A stretch of 11,257 nucleotides of DNA from an uncultured Oscillospiraceae bacterium. GTDB lineage: Bacteria; Bacillota; Clostridia; Oscillospirales; Oscillospiraceae. Each line of letters begins with the position of its first letter. The first letter of the stretch is position 1. Location of the stretch: the NCBI GenBank assembly GCA_905233785.1, contig CAJOCV010000045.1:1-11257 (forward strand), written 5' to 3'. Shown here piece by piece: positions 1 to 6,562 of the stretch. The position numbers and the translations under genes were made by a program. A model generated the notes under the pieces. The model searched no databases. It saw nothing but the letters and a program-made list of their open reading frames with translations, and was not told the origin of the DNA.

Positions 1-70
1 GGATTGGCTGTTCCTTTCTTATTTCGGGCAAAGCGCTGCAGTTTATTGCGGTATGTTCCGTTTTCTTCTC

Positions 71-98
71 TGAAAACTGAAAACTGGATACTGAAAAC
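71..98. repeat. Tandem heptanucleotide repeat (TGAAAAC family)
   Basis: Four consecutive 7-bp units are visible: TGAAAAC, TGAAAAC, TGGATAC and TGAAAAC. They lie just before a strong hairpin and outside any supported gene. The period of seven is shared with repeats in the other two large spacers (near 3628, 3712, 10622, 10865 and 10924). The function is unknown. Simple tandem arrays like this can arise by slippage, or can be parts of dispersed intergenic elements. Confidence 0.8.
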
Positions 99-100
99 TT

Positions 101-137
101 AGGGGATGTGAAAAAGACTTTTTCACATCCCCTTTTT
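101..137 (+). terminator. Perfect hairpin followed by five T: intrinsic terminator, best read on + strand
   Basis: Positions 102-116 and 118-132 are perfectly complementary 15-base arms with almost no loop; positions 101 and 133 can extend the pairing. On the plus strand the second arm runs into TTTTT (133-137), the layout of a Rho-independent terminator. This would end a transcript entering from the left edge. On the minus strand the hairpin is followed only by TAAGTTTTC, a poor T-tract. It might still give weak termination of the transcript that ends with the solute-binding gene at 350. Confidence 0.6.
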
Positions 138-349
138 AGTGCTTTCGGAAACGATGATGAAATCGGCAAGGTAACGATTCCGTCTTGCGTGGCTTTGGGA
201 GGGTTCAGAGGGGCACTCCCCTCTGATTTGCCGCCTCGGAAGGCGGCGAACAAAATTGCGAGCGTTCCCCCGCCGCGAGTGCGCGCAGCGGGGTGCATCC
301 CCTCTAAGGCAACACCGCACAATACGCCTGCGGCATCTTCTTTGCATTG
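138..349. other. Gene-free 3' spacer with tandem GC hairpins and a partial repeat copy
   Basis: No convincing gene is present. Two adjacent hairpins are visible: arms 205-213/218-226 (TCAGAGGGG with its complement, 4-nt loop) and arms 230-236/241-247 (GCCGCCT with its complement). A third weaker pairing, CCCCGC with GCGGGG, lies around 269-294. They sit downstream of the solute-binding gene and may end or stabilise its mRNA, although no T-tract follows them on the minus strand. Near 147-170 a segment GGAAACGATGAT..AATCGGCAAG nearly repeats the left arm of the palindromic element at 10667. Confidence 0.6.
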
Positions 350-1162
350 TCAATGGCAGTTAAAGTAATAGATCGCCATGGTATCCGCCAACACCACATC
401 GCACTTTCCGGTGAAAAGATAGTTGAAGCACTCGGTGGTGCCGCCGGCGAGGCGGGTGGTCTGGGCGAGCCGTCTTGCCACTCCTTGCTCTGTGTTGAGC
501 GCGTCCATGGCTTCGGCGGTGGAGCACATGGCAAGGCTCTTGCCGGTAAGCATGAGCTTGTTGTAGATAAAGCTTCCGCCGCGGGCGGCGATGACAATGT
601 CGTTATGCACATAGGGACCGTACTCGCTGTATTTTCCCGCCTCGATTTCATCGGGATTCAGGGCGATCCCTCCCCAGGCGCAGTCGATATTGCCGGAGGA
701 GAGCTCAATGTACACGTTTTCCTTTTCTATGGTCTGGATCTTCAGGTTCCAGCCCAGCAGCTCGGTCACCGCGATGGCAAGCTCCACATCGAAGCCCCAA
801 AACTCGCCGTTGGAGAGATACGCCATGGGGAAAGAGTTCACGTCCACGCCGATAATGAAGTCGCGGGGCGAAGGCTGCGTTTCCAGCGCTTCCATTGCCT
901 GGGCATCCTTCTCAAAGCGGATGATCCGGCTGCCAAACCATTTGGTGGCAAGCTCGTCCACCTTGCCCTGAGCGTTTAACACCTTGATGGCCGCGTCTAC
1001 ATAGTCCTGCGTAGGGTCTCCCGGACGAAAGGCCAGGGAATAGTCCTGCTGCACGAGCGTGGTCACCGTGCGGATACCGGTTCGGCCGCCCGCAGAACCG
1101 CAGGCCGAGCTGCCCAGCAGCAGCGCCAGCACAAGCAGCAGGCATAAGCTTTTTTTCATCAT
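350..1162 (-). CDS. Solute-binding lipoprotein of the SBP_bac_3 type, apparently circularly permuted
   Basis: The product is 270 aa. Residues 1-20 form a hydrophobic signal peptide ending in SSAC, so Cys21 is a plausible though weak lipobox cysteine for outer-leaflet anchoring. SBP_bac_3 proteins bind amino acids or similar solutes for ABC importers. Here the order of parts is unusual. Residues about 40-77 (YSLAFRPGD...TKWFG) match the family's C-terminal segment. A linker follows at 78-101. The family's normal start comes next (FIIGVDVNSFP, then GFDVELAIAV at 123-132). The chain ends at the hinge strand DVVLADTMAIYY, where the missing segment would normally continue. The usual carboxylate-binding Arg in the TPER-like motif is replaced (NPDE, 169-172, then I and E). 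AAGG lies 7 nt before the chosen ATG; a second ATG follows at 1159. The gene lies 4 bp after the serine-hydrolase gene. No permease is nearby, so the ligand and partner are unknown. Confidence 0.85.
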   Translation of the reverse strand: MMKKSLCLLLVLALLLGSSACGSAGGRTGIRTVTTLVQQDYSLAFRPGDPTQDYVDAAIKVLNAQGKVDELATKWFGSRIIRFEKDAQAMEALETQPSPRDFIIGVDVNSFPMAYLSNGEFWGFDVELAIAVTELLGWNLKIQTIEKENVYIELSSGNIDCAWGGIALNPDEIEAGKYSEYGPYVHNDIVIAARGGSFIYNKLMLTGKSLAMCSTAEAMDALNTEQGVARRLAQTTRLAGGTTECFNYLFTGKCDVVLADTMAIYYFNCH

Positions 1163-1166
1163 TTCC

Positions 1167-2315
1167 TCACCTTGTTCTCCCGGCGTTCACGTAACGTCTT
1201 TCGCGCCGCTGCGCGGTATACTCCACCAGAAAGGCCGCCAGCAACAGCACGATGATGACGCCGAAGCCCAGCAGGACGCCCCGGTTGACTCCATGCGGAC
1301 GCACCGGCTCGAGCGCTTCCGGCTCGGGCGTGTTCTCCGTCACCGTCTGCGCCTCGGTTTCGGGCGGCGCCTCGGGCGCCTGCTGCTGCGCGGCGGCTTC
1401 CTCCAGAAGCTTGCGCTGCGCTTCCTCCTCTGCAAGACGCCGCGCCTCATCCTCCTCCGCCTGCTTCTGCTGCAGATACGCGGGCAGAGCGGCGTCCAGC
1501 GTTTTTGCGTAGTCCTCAAACGCGCCGCAGAACTGGGCGATCACGGTGTCCGCCGCGCCCATGTTTTTGGTCATAATGGTGAGGATGAAGGGATTCTCGG
1601 TATAGACGATTCCCGTGGTGTGCGTAAACTGCCTGCCCATGGAGTCCTTGAAGTTTCCATACTTCTGGGCGACGGGTACATCCGTGATCCCGCCCTTGAA
1701 GTACTGCCCCGGCTGCGCCAGCAGCAGATGCTCAATGACGTTCGGGAAGCGCTCCTGCTCGGAATAGAGCGTCTGCATTACCTGGGTCATGAAGCGGGCG
1801 GTGAAGTAGCTGTAATCGTAGAAATCCTGCACATAGTAGTCCGTCGGGAGCTGGGCGTACTGCTGATACAGGGTGCGGCACTCGGCGTCGGTGCCGATGT
1901 AATGCATCATGGCGTGGGCGTAATCATTGTGGGAGTAGACAAGGATCAGCTCATTGGCCTCGGCAAGCGTGAGGCCGGAGATCTTCGTCTCGTCCGTGAT
2001 CTCGCCGTTTTTGTAGCGTTCGGCGAGGATCATCATCACCGGCACCTTGTACATGCTCGCGCTGTAATACCAGGCGTCCGCGTTCCAGTACCAGACGTCG
2101 CCGGTCGCGGGGTAAGAGAAGCCGACGCTGAGATCATCCCTGTTGAGTCCCTTGCTCCGGCAGTAATCGTCCACGATCTGCTGCAGGGCAGCAGGGTCGA
2201 GAATGCCGTAATCCACCGCTGCCGGGTCCTCTTCCTCGGCAAAGGCCGCCGTCGTGCCGAGAAGCGCAAAACAGAGCAGCAGGGTAAGCAGGCGTTTTGT
2301 ATGCTGCCTTATCAT
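1167..2315 (-). CDS. Exported, membrane-anchored serine hydrolase of the class A beta-lactamase/PBP fold
   Basis: The product is 382 aa. A signal peptide covers about residues 1-26 (basic start, then LLTLLLCFALLG, then AFA). The catalytic domain spans about 35-270. It has S87-M-Y-K90 as the SxxK nucleophile motif, S128-H-N130 as the SxN motif, and K218-Y-G220 in the place of KTG. No ExxLN-like deacylation glutamate is obvious, so a penicillin-binding or transpeptidase-like role, or an inactive relative, is as likely as beta-lactam hydrolysis. Residues about 275-310 are rich in Glu, Ala, Gln and Arg and probably form a coiled coil. A Pro/Glu linker follows (312-340), then a transmembrane helix (about 346-366) and a basic tail. 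The domain therefore faces outward on a stalk. The start overlaps the aminopeptidase stop as ATGA, with GGAGG upstream. The substrate is unknown. Confidence 0.85.
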   Translation of the reverse strand: MIRQHTKRLLTLLLCFALLGTTAAFAEEEDPAAVDYGILDPAALQQIVDDYCRSKGLNRDDLSVGFSYPATGDVWYWNADAWYYSASMYKVPVMMILAERYKNGEITDETKISGLTLAEANELILVYSHNDYAHAMMHYIGTDAECRTLYQQYAQLPTDYYVQDFYDYSYFTARFMTQVMQTLYSEQERFPNVIEHLLLAQPGQYFKGGITDVPVAQKYGNFKDSMGRQFTHTTGIVYTENPFILTIMTKNMGAADTVIAQFCGAFEDYAKTLDAALPAYLQQKQAEEDEARRLAEEEAQRKLLEEAAAQQQAPEAPPETEAQTVTENTPEPEALEPVRPHGVNRGVLLGFGVIIVLLLAAFLVEYTAQRRERRYVNAGRTR

Positions 2316-3604
2316 AAGGCGATCCCCTCCGGTGTGCGGCAGTAGGCGCTTTCATAGTAAGCCCTCGCCGCACGGATAAGATAGTCCGTATCCTCGCTGC
2401 CCGCGGTCTCATAGCAGGAGTGCATGGCAAGCTGCGCAAGGCCGATGTCTACCGAGTCAACCGAAACATGGGCGGTGCTGATGTTGCCGAGCGTGGTGCC
2501 GCCGCGCAGGTCGGCGCGGTTGGAGTAGTGCTGCACCGGCACGCCCGCTTTGCGGCAAATCTCCGCAAAGACAGCCTCGGTTACGGCGTCGGTGGTGTAT
2601 TTCTGGTTGGCATGGTGCTTGATGACGACGCCGCCGTTCATCACGGGGCGATCCTGACTGTCGGCAAACTCGGGATGGTTGGGATGCACGGCGTGGGCGT
2701 TATCGGCGGAGGCCATGAAGCTTGCGGCAACGCTCGCGTAAAAGTCGCGCCCCAGCGCCTCGCAGACGCGCCAGAGGCAGTCCACCAAAAAATCTGAGTT
2801 CGCGCCCTGTTTGGTGGTGCTGCCCACCTCCTCATTGTCAAAGACGCAGAAAAGCGGCGCGTTTTTCCCGGGCTTTGCGTTCAGAAAGCCCTCAAAGCAG
2901 CCGAAGACGCACTGCAGATCGTCCAGCCTGGGAGCGGCTATGTATTCCTCGTCCGCGCCGAAAACAGTGCCGGGCGTGCGGGGGTAGAGGTAGAGATCGG
3001 TGGAGATCACGTCCTCCACGGCGCAGCCAGCGGCCTCCGCCACGATCCGGGCGTAGCGTCCGGCGGCCTTCTCGCTTCCGAAGAGAGGGAGCATATCGGT
3101 CTTGATGTCGTACTTTTTACCGTCGTTGGCGGTTCTGTCCATATGGATGGCGAGGTTTGGAATCAGCACAAGGTCGCGCTCGATGTTGATGAGCTTTGTG
3201 ACGACCTTCCCGTCCCTGCGCAGGGTGACGCGTCCGGCAATCGCCAGCGGGCGATCCAGCCAGGGCGCGCAGAGCATGGAGCCGTAGCGCTCTACACTCA
3301 GGCGGGTATAGACCCCGGCGGCGGGGGCTTCCGGCTTGCCGCGCAGCTTGAAGCTGGGCGAGTCGGTATGGGCGGCCATCATCAGAAAGCCGGGGAAGGC
3401 TCCTTCCGGGACGCGGAAGGCGATCACGCTTGAGCCGTTGCGGCAGACATAATATTTGCCGCCGGGCGCGAGGCTCCAGGCTTCGGTTTCTTTGAGTTCG
3501 GTATAGCCCTCGGCCTGCAGCCGGGCGCTCAGATTGGCACAGACGTGCCAGGCGGTGGGGCTTGCGTCGATAAACGCAAGCAGCTTACGGTTTGTTTCGG
3601 TCAT
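2312..3604 (-). CDS. apeB: M18 family metallo-aminopeptidase
   Basis: The product is 430 aa, the usual length for bacterial M18 aminopeptidases, which remove N-terminal residues (often acidic or neutral) from peptides in the cytoplasm using two metal ions. The family's motifs appear in order: AAHTDSP (H79, D81), PRLDDL (D228), DNEEVGS (E258, E259), ADNAH (D301) and a late AMHS (H395). These are the expected metal ligands and general base. No signal peptide is seen. AGGAG lies 6 nt before the ATG. The gene opens a three-gene unit, and its TGA overlaps the ATG of the serine hydrolase, so the two are probably translationally coupled. A cytosolic peptidase coupled to exported proteins might suggest peptide uptake or turnover, but that is inference. 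The symbol follows common use for bacterial M18 enzymes. Confidence 0.95.
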   Translation of the reverse strand: MTETNRKLLAFIDASPTAWHVCANLSARLQAEGYTELKETEAWSLAPGGKYYVCRNGSSVIAFRVPEGAFPGFLMMAAHTDSPSFKLRGKPEAPAAGVYTRLSVERYGSMLCAPWLDRPLAIAGRVTLRRDGKVVTKLINIERDLVLIPNLAIHMDRTANDGKKYDIKTDMLPLFGSEKAAGRYARIVAEAAGCAVEDVISTDLYLYPRTPGTVFGADEEYIAAPRLDDLQCVFGCFEGFLNAKPGKNAPLFCVFDNEEVGSTTKQGANSDFLVDCLWRVCEALGRDFYASVAASFMASADNAHAVHPNHPEFADSQDRPVMNGGVVIKHHANQKYTTDAVTEAVFAEICRKAGVPVQHYSNRADLRGGTTLGNISTAHVSVDSVDIGLAQLAMHSCYETAGSEDTDYLIRAARAYYESAYCRTPEGIAL

Positions 3605-3627
3605 GGTTACTCCTGATGAATTTTTTA

Positions 3628-3655
3628 GTGGTCAGTGGCCAGTGGTCAGTGGTCA
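3628..3655. repeat. Heptad tandem repeat (GTGGTCA), inverted partner at 3712-3739
   Basis: Four 7-bp units are visible: GTGGTCA, GTGGCCA, GTGGTCA and GTGGTCA. The segment 3712-3739 carries the reverse-complement pattern (TGGTCAC, TGACCAC, CGGCCAC, TGACCAC). The two can pair over 28 bases with three mismatches, enclosing a 56-base loop that holds one of the GTCGC repeat modules. The pattern also occurs at 10865-10892. Confidence 0.85.
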
Positions 3656-3687
3656 GTTATGGTGTTCCCTTCGGGAAGCAATTAAAA

Positions 3688-3718
3688 TTCGTCGCGAAGC
3701 GACACCTTCTCTGGTCAC
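3688..3718. repeat. 31-bp direct repeat, copy 1 (GTCGCGAAGCGAC module)
   Basis: This segment is identical over 31 bases to 3745-3775. It contains the small palindrome GTCGC-GAA-GCGAC followed by ACCTTCTCTGGTCAC. The first 21 bases recur at 10841-10861, and a degraded form (GCCGCAAAGCGACACCTTTC) lies at 10901-10920. It is a dispersed intergenic module of REP-like character. Confidence 0.85.
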
Positions 3719-3744
3719 TGACCACCGGCCACTGACCACTTTAG

Positions 3745-3775
3745 TTCGTCGCGAAGCGACACCTTCTCTGGTCAC
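3745..3775. repeat. 31-bp direct repeat, copy 2 (GTCGCGAAGCGAC module)
   Basis: Identical to 3688-3718, in the same orientation, starting 57 bp further on. It ends in the heptad TGGTCAC and is followed by TTTTCAC, which continues the 7-bp phase. Confidence 0.85.
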
Positions 3776-3940
3776 TTTTCACTTTGTTTTTTCGCGTCGG
3801 AACGCGAAAAACAATTTGCGATAAGTTTTTGACGGGGCTTTGCCTCGACAAAAACACCTTAAGCCGAGCTATGCGAGGCCTCATGCCGACCAAACACGGC
3901 GCGTCTCCCGTGCGCCGTGTGCGATAAGCATGAGTGTCCC

Positions 3941-3976
3941 TAAATCATCAGTCCCCTTGAGGGGACTGATGATTTA
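3941..3976 (-). terminator. Perfect 16-bp hairpin overlapping the stop codon; possible terminator
   Basis: Arms 3941-3956 and 3961-3976 are perfectly complementary (TAAATCATCAGTCCCC and its complement) with a 4-base loop. On the minus strand the hairpin begins with the TAA stop of the DxNxDG protein gene, so translation runs right into it. No T-tract follows (GGGACACTC comes next), so it is not a textbook intrinsic terminator. It could protect the mRNA 3' end or assist termination with the hairpins beyond. Confidence 0.45.
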
Positions 3977-4855
3977 AGCGAAGCTCACGAAGCTCCACTT
4001 CGTGCGGTCGATTTTGTCCGCGCCGACCTTCTCCTGAAGCGTCAGGATGCGGCTGCCGTCCACGGCGTACTCCGAGAAGCGCTCGTTCTCGTCGTTCTGC
4101 CGCTCGTCCGTCAGGCGGCGCGTCAGAACCAGGGCGGTGCCCTGCAGCTCGTAGCAGTCGTAATAGAGCGTCACGGTGCCGTGGCGATACCAGAGCTCAT
4201 TCGAGCGGGCGTCATAATCCGTGCTCCAGGTGATGGCGTCGCCCTCCTGGAAGGCGACGCGCACATAGCGCTCTGTCTCCGGATCCCAGGCGAAGAGCAG
4301 CACCGCGCGTTCATCCTCAAAGGTGTGCAGCCGCAGCACCAGCTCCTCGCTGCCGTCGCCGTTGAGATCGGCAATGCGCACCTCCTGATGGAGGTTTTCG
4401 CTGGCATAGTCCAGCGTAAAGGGCTCCTGATAGGCGCTGCCGTCGTCCCTGCTGAAGTGCACGCGCAGCAGCCCGCGCTTGACGTACACATGATCCAGCG
4501 AGCCGCCGTCTGTCTCCGCACCCGGTGCAGCGCTTACGATCTCGGTTTTATAGCGCAGCTCCCCCGCCGCGCTGTGCAGCGTGCCGGAGAGGCTGGAAAC
4601 CACATCGTCATTTACCGGCGCGGCCGTCTCGCTCACTTCCGGCGTCGATTCCGCCGTTTCGGCAGGCGTGGGCTCCGGCTCCTCGGTGGGTTCCGGACTC
4701 GGCTCCGGCGTCTCGATCACCACGGGCGTCTCCGTCTTTCTGCCGATCAGCGGCAGATCGCCGAAGCCCCTCAGAATGTAGAGCGCGAAAATCACCGCGC
4801 CCAGGATGAATACTGCCAGAAGCAGCAGCAGGATATGTCTCAGTTTTCCGCTCAT
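3974..4855 (-). CDS. Membrane-anchored surface protein with a DxNxDG calcium-loop motif
   Basis: The product is 293 aa. A short basic N-terminus is followed by one hydrophobic helix (about residues 8-28), acting as an uncleaved anchor. Next is a low-complexity stalk rich in Pro, Glu and Thr (about 42-80), then a globular region (about 85-293) that should lie outside the cell. That region contains IADLNGDGSEELVL (161-174), the D-x-N-x-D-G pattern of calcium loops in VCBS/FG-GAP-like beta repeats. Only one such loop is clear, and I do not recognise a named family. The ATG overlaps the pseudokinase stop as ATGA, and GGGGGAG lies upstream inside that gene. Co-translation with a lectin-domain protein suggests that both act at the same surface site. 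The function is unknown. Confidence 0.8.
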   Translation of the reverse strand: MSGKLRHILLLLLAVFILGAVIFALYILRGFGDLPLIGRKTETPVVIETPEPSPEPTEEPEPTPAETAESTPEVSETAAPVNDDVVSSLSGTLHSAAGELRYKTEIVSAAPGAETDGGSLDHVYVKRGLLRVHFSRDDGSAYQEPFTLDYASENLHQEVRIADLNGDGSEELVLRLHTFEDERAVLLFAWDPETERYVRVAFQEGDAITWSTDYDARSNELWYRHGTVTLYYDCYELQGTALVLTRRLTDERQNDENERFSEYAVDGSRILTLQEKVGADKIDRTKWSFVSFA

Positions 4856-6501
4856 TTCTTCTCCCCCACGCCGTATTCCACCACAAAGCCGATGGAGCCG
4901 GAATAATAATCCGGGAAGTCCGCGGCCGGGTTTTCGCGGCAGTCGTTATAGCACCAGCCGTTGTGGTTCCAGAGCATGATGAAGTCCTCAGCCGCGCCGT
5001 CATAGGCGTCCACCTCCGAGGGCTCGCCATCGTCCCAGGGGTAGTAGCTGATGTATTCGTCCGTCTCCCAGGTATAGTTACCGTTGAAGCGATAGCAGCC
5101 GATCCAGGCTCTGGCAAGCCCGGCCTGGCCGATGGCCTCGGCCACCTTCTCCAGCTCCATGGGACTCGTGATGACGACGAGGTGCCCGCCCATGCTCTCG
5201 GCCTTGGCTCTGGCGTCGATCCAGCCGGCGTCGTCAATGACGACCTCATAGCGTACCTCCGCCGTGCCGATCAGGGGATCGGGCATCGGCGTTACGATGC
5301 TGCCGGTGCCGTCCACGCCAAGCTGGGGGGCGTTATCGCCGGGTGTGGGCGTGGTCACGGTCCTGGTGCCGATGCTCTCGTCCGGGCGGCGGCTCATTTC
5401 GCGCAGGAAGAAACCCGCCACAGCCGCCACGCCGATCAGCAGCACACACAGCAGCAGCACGACCAGCACCGGGCGCTTGCGGCGCTTCTGCACCTGCTCG
5501 CCGATCTCGCGGCTTTTTACCGGGTCGTCAGAATACTTCACCTCCGCATGGCGGGGCTGATAGCGGGGCACCACGGGAGCCAGCACCGGGTTTTTCTCCT
5601 CCACAAGGATGGGGATCGGCTGGCGCTTTTCTTTTCCCGGCTCATAGACGCGCACATCCTCCGTCTCCGGCTCCTCCGATTCAACAGGACGGTCAGGTTG
5701 TTCCGTTTCCTCCTGCTTTCCGAAGAATTCCGCGATCAGATCCTCAGCCGAGGCGGTCAGCGGATCCTTCTCGGGCGGCCTCGGCGGACTGGCGGGAAAA
5801 AACGCTTCCAGCCCCTCCTCAGCGCTTTGCTCCGGCGGCGCTTTTGGCGGCTCCTCCGCTCTCTCCCCGGACGGCTGACAGGTCTGCTCGCCGCTGATGA
5901 TCGCCATCATCATTTTTTCCATTTCGCTCAGCTCACCCTCGGCCTTGTGGAAGAGACCTTTCGCGTTGTCGGTACCGTCGAGGTACTTGTGATCCCGGCA
6001 GCTCTCCAGCATGACGGCAAACTCCCCCGCGCTCTGATAGCGTTCATCCTCCCGGAAGGCCAGCGACTTTTCCAGAATTTCCCGCAGCCGCGCGCCTAAG
6101 CCCTGCGGGGCGTGAACCGGCTGACCGCTCATACGCTTGAGCTGAGGGTTTCCGCTCTCTCCCTCAAAGGGGAGACGCCCGCCGGTGAGACCGTAGTAGA
6201 GCACAAGCCCCAGGGAGTACACATCGGACGCCTGGCTTTTTGTGCCGTGCCAGTAAAGCTCCGGCGCGATAAAATCGAGTTCCTGTCCTTCCCAGTTGCT
6301 CTCGTGCCCGTCGCCGATGACAAGCTCGCCCTCAGCGTCCCGCCGCAGATTCTCGGGGTAGACGCCGCCGCGATAGCCATCCCCGGCCTCCGCGCGAATC
6401 ACACGGCACAGCTCGATTACCAGCTCCACCAGCTCTTCTCTGCTCAGTCCCTTTATCTCCTCACCCAGATTTTTCCCGGGTTCAAATTCGTTTTTTGCCA
6501 T
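4852..6501 (-). CDS. Transmembrane pseudokinase fragment (C-lobe only) with extracellular C-type lectin-like domain
   Basis: The product is 549 aa from the ATG at 6501. Residues about 20-165 resemble only the second half of a Ser/Thr kinase: PEN (49-51), FIAPE (77-81), DVYSLGLVLYYGLTG (93-107) and an Arg-containing helix near 150. There is no glycine loop, no VAVK-type lysine, and HRD is replaced by RGG with K changed to Y; the DFG site reads GDG. Catalysis is therefore unlikely. A long Pro/Glu-rich linker leads to RRKR and one transmembrane helix (about 344-366). Outside is a C-type lectin-like domain (about 418-543) with WIGC (466-469), an EPS triplet (493-495) and WCYNDC (516-521), matching the WIG, EPN/QPD-like and WND signatures. 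I chose ATG 6501 because GGAGG lies 8 nt before it; an in-frame TTG at 6516 would overlap that site. It may act as a receptor or scaffold that binds glycans or surface proteins. Confidence 0.85.
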   Translation of the reverse strand: MAKNEFEPGKNLGEEIKGLSREELVELVIELCRVIRAEAGDGYRGGVYPENLRRDAEGELVIGDGHESNWEGQELDFIAPELYWHGTKSQASDVYSLGLVLYYGLTGGRLPFEGESGNPQLKRMSGQPVHAPQGLGARLREILEKSLAFREDERYQSAGEFAVMLESCRDHKYLDGTDNAKGLFHKAEGELSEMEKMMMAIISGEQTCQPSGERAEEPPKAPPEQSAEEGLEAFFPASPPRPPEKDPLTASAEDLIAEFFGKQEETEQPDRPVESEEPETEDVRVYEPGKEKRQPIPILVEEKNPVLAPVVPRYQPRHAEVKYSDDPVKSREIGEQVQKRRKRPVLVVLLLCVLLIGVAAVAGFFLREMSRRPDESIGTRTVTTPTPGDNAPQLGVDGTGSIVTPMPDPLIGTAEVRYEVVIDDAGWIDARAKAESMGGHLVVITSPMELEKVAEAIGQAGLARAWIGCYRFNGNYTWETDEYISYYPWDDGEPSEVDAYDGAAEDFIMLWNHNGWCYNDCRENPAADFPDYYSGSIGFVVEYGVGEKK

Positions 6502-6532
6502 GGAATCATCCTCCAACAGAGAATTACAGGTT

Positions 6533-6562
6533 ATGTTAACATGAAATGACCGATTTCGTCAA
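6533..6562 (-). promoter_or_regulatory. Putative sigma-A-type promoter for the pseudokinase unit
   Basis: On the minus strand TTGACG (6557-6562) is followed after 18 bases by TAACAT (6533-6538), a good -35 and a moderate -10. The start codon lies about 30 bases downstream, with a GGAGG site between. The exact 10-bp direct repeat TCGTCAATGG (6556-6565 and 6566-6575 on the plus strand) covers the -35 box and supplies a second TTGACG one helical turn upstream. That could be an operator or an alternative -35. Confidence 0.5.

Larger units (their letters stand above)
3605..3973. other. Repeat- and hairpin-rich spacer without a gene
   Basis: This 369-bp gap holds no supported gene. It contains inverted heptad repeats (3628-3655 and 3712-3739), two identical 31-bp repeats (3688-3718 and 3745-3775), and a row of hairpins: 3788-3796/3803-3811 (TTTTTCGCG arms), 3825-3838/3842-3855 (14-base arms with two mismatches), 3894-3902/3912-3920 (ACACGGCGC arms) and 3941-3956/3961-3976. 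The words TGCGATAAG occur twice (about 3817 and 3920). It separates two transcription units on the minus strand, so a terminator and a promoter for the aminopeptidase unit should lie here. I could not assign a convincing -35/-10 pair. Confidence 0.7.

Noticed and set aside
138..352. Frameshift that would restore a normal C terminus to the solute-binding protein
   Set aside because: None of the frames after the stop at 350 encodes a GFRKGD...KWFG-like segment. That segment is already present at the N terminus.
1059..2345. Long open frame on the plus strand opposite the serine-hydrolase gene
   Set aside because: Its translation is Arg/His/Gly/Val-rich with no family motif, and it lies antisense to a gene with clear motifs. 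It is a by-product of GC-rich codon bias.
3628..3775. CRISPR array
   Set aside because: The repeats are 7 bp or 31 bp with no regular repeat-spacer alternation, and no cas genes are present.
4963..6099. 378-codon open frame on the plus strand opposite the pseudokinase gene
   Set aside because: The composition is low-complexity His/Arg/Leu-rich and mirrors the Pro/Glu-rich linker on the other strand.
6499..6516. TTG at 6514-6516 as the start of the pseudokinase gene
   Set aside because: The TTG overlaps the GGAGG site that sits 8 nt before the in-frame ATG at 6501, which is the better start.
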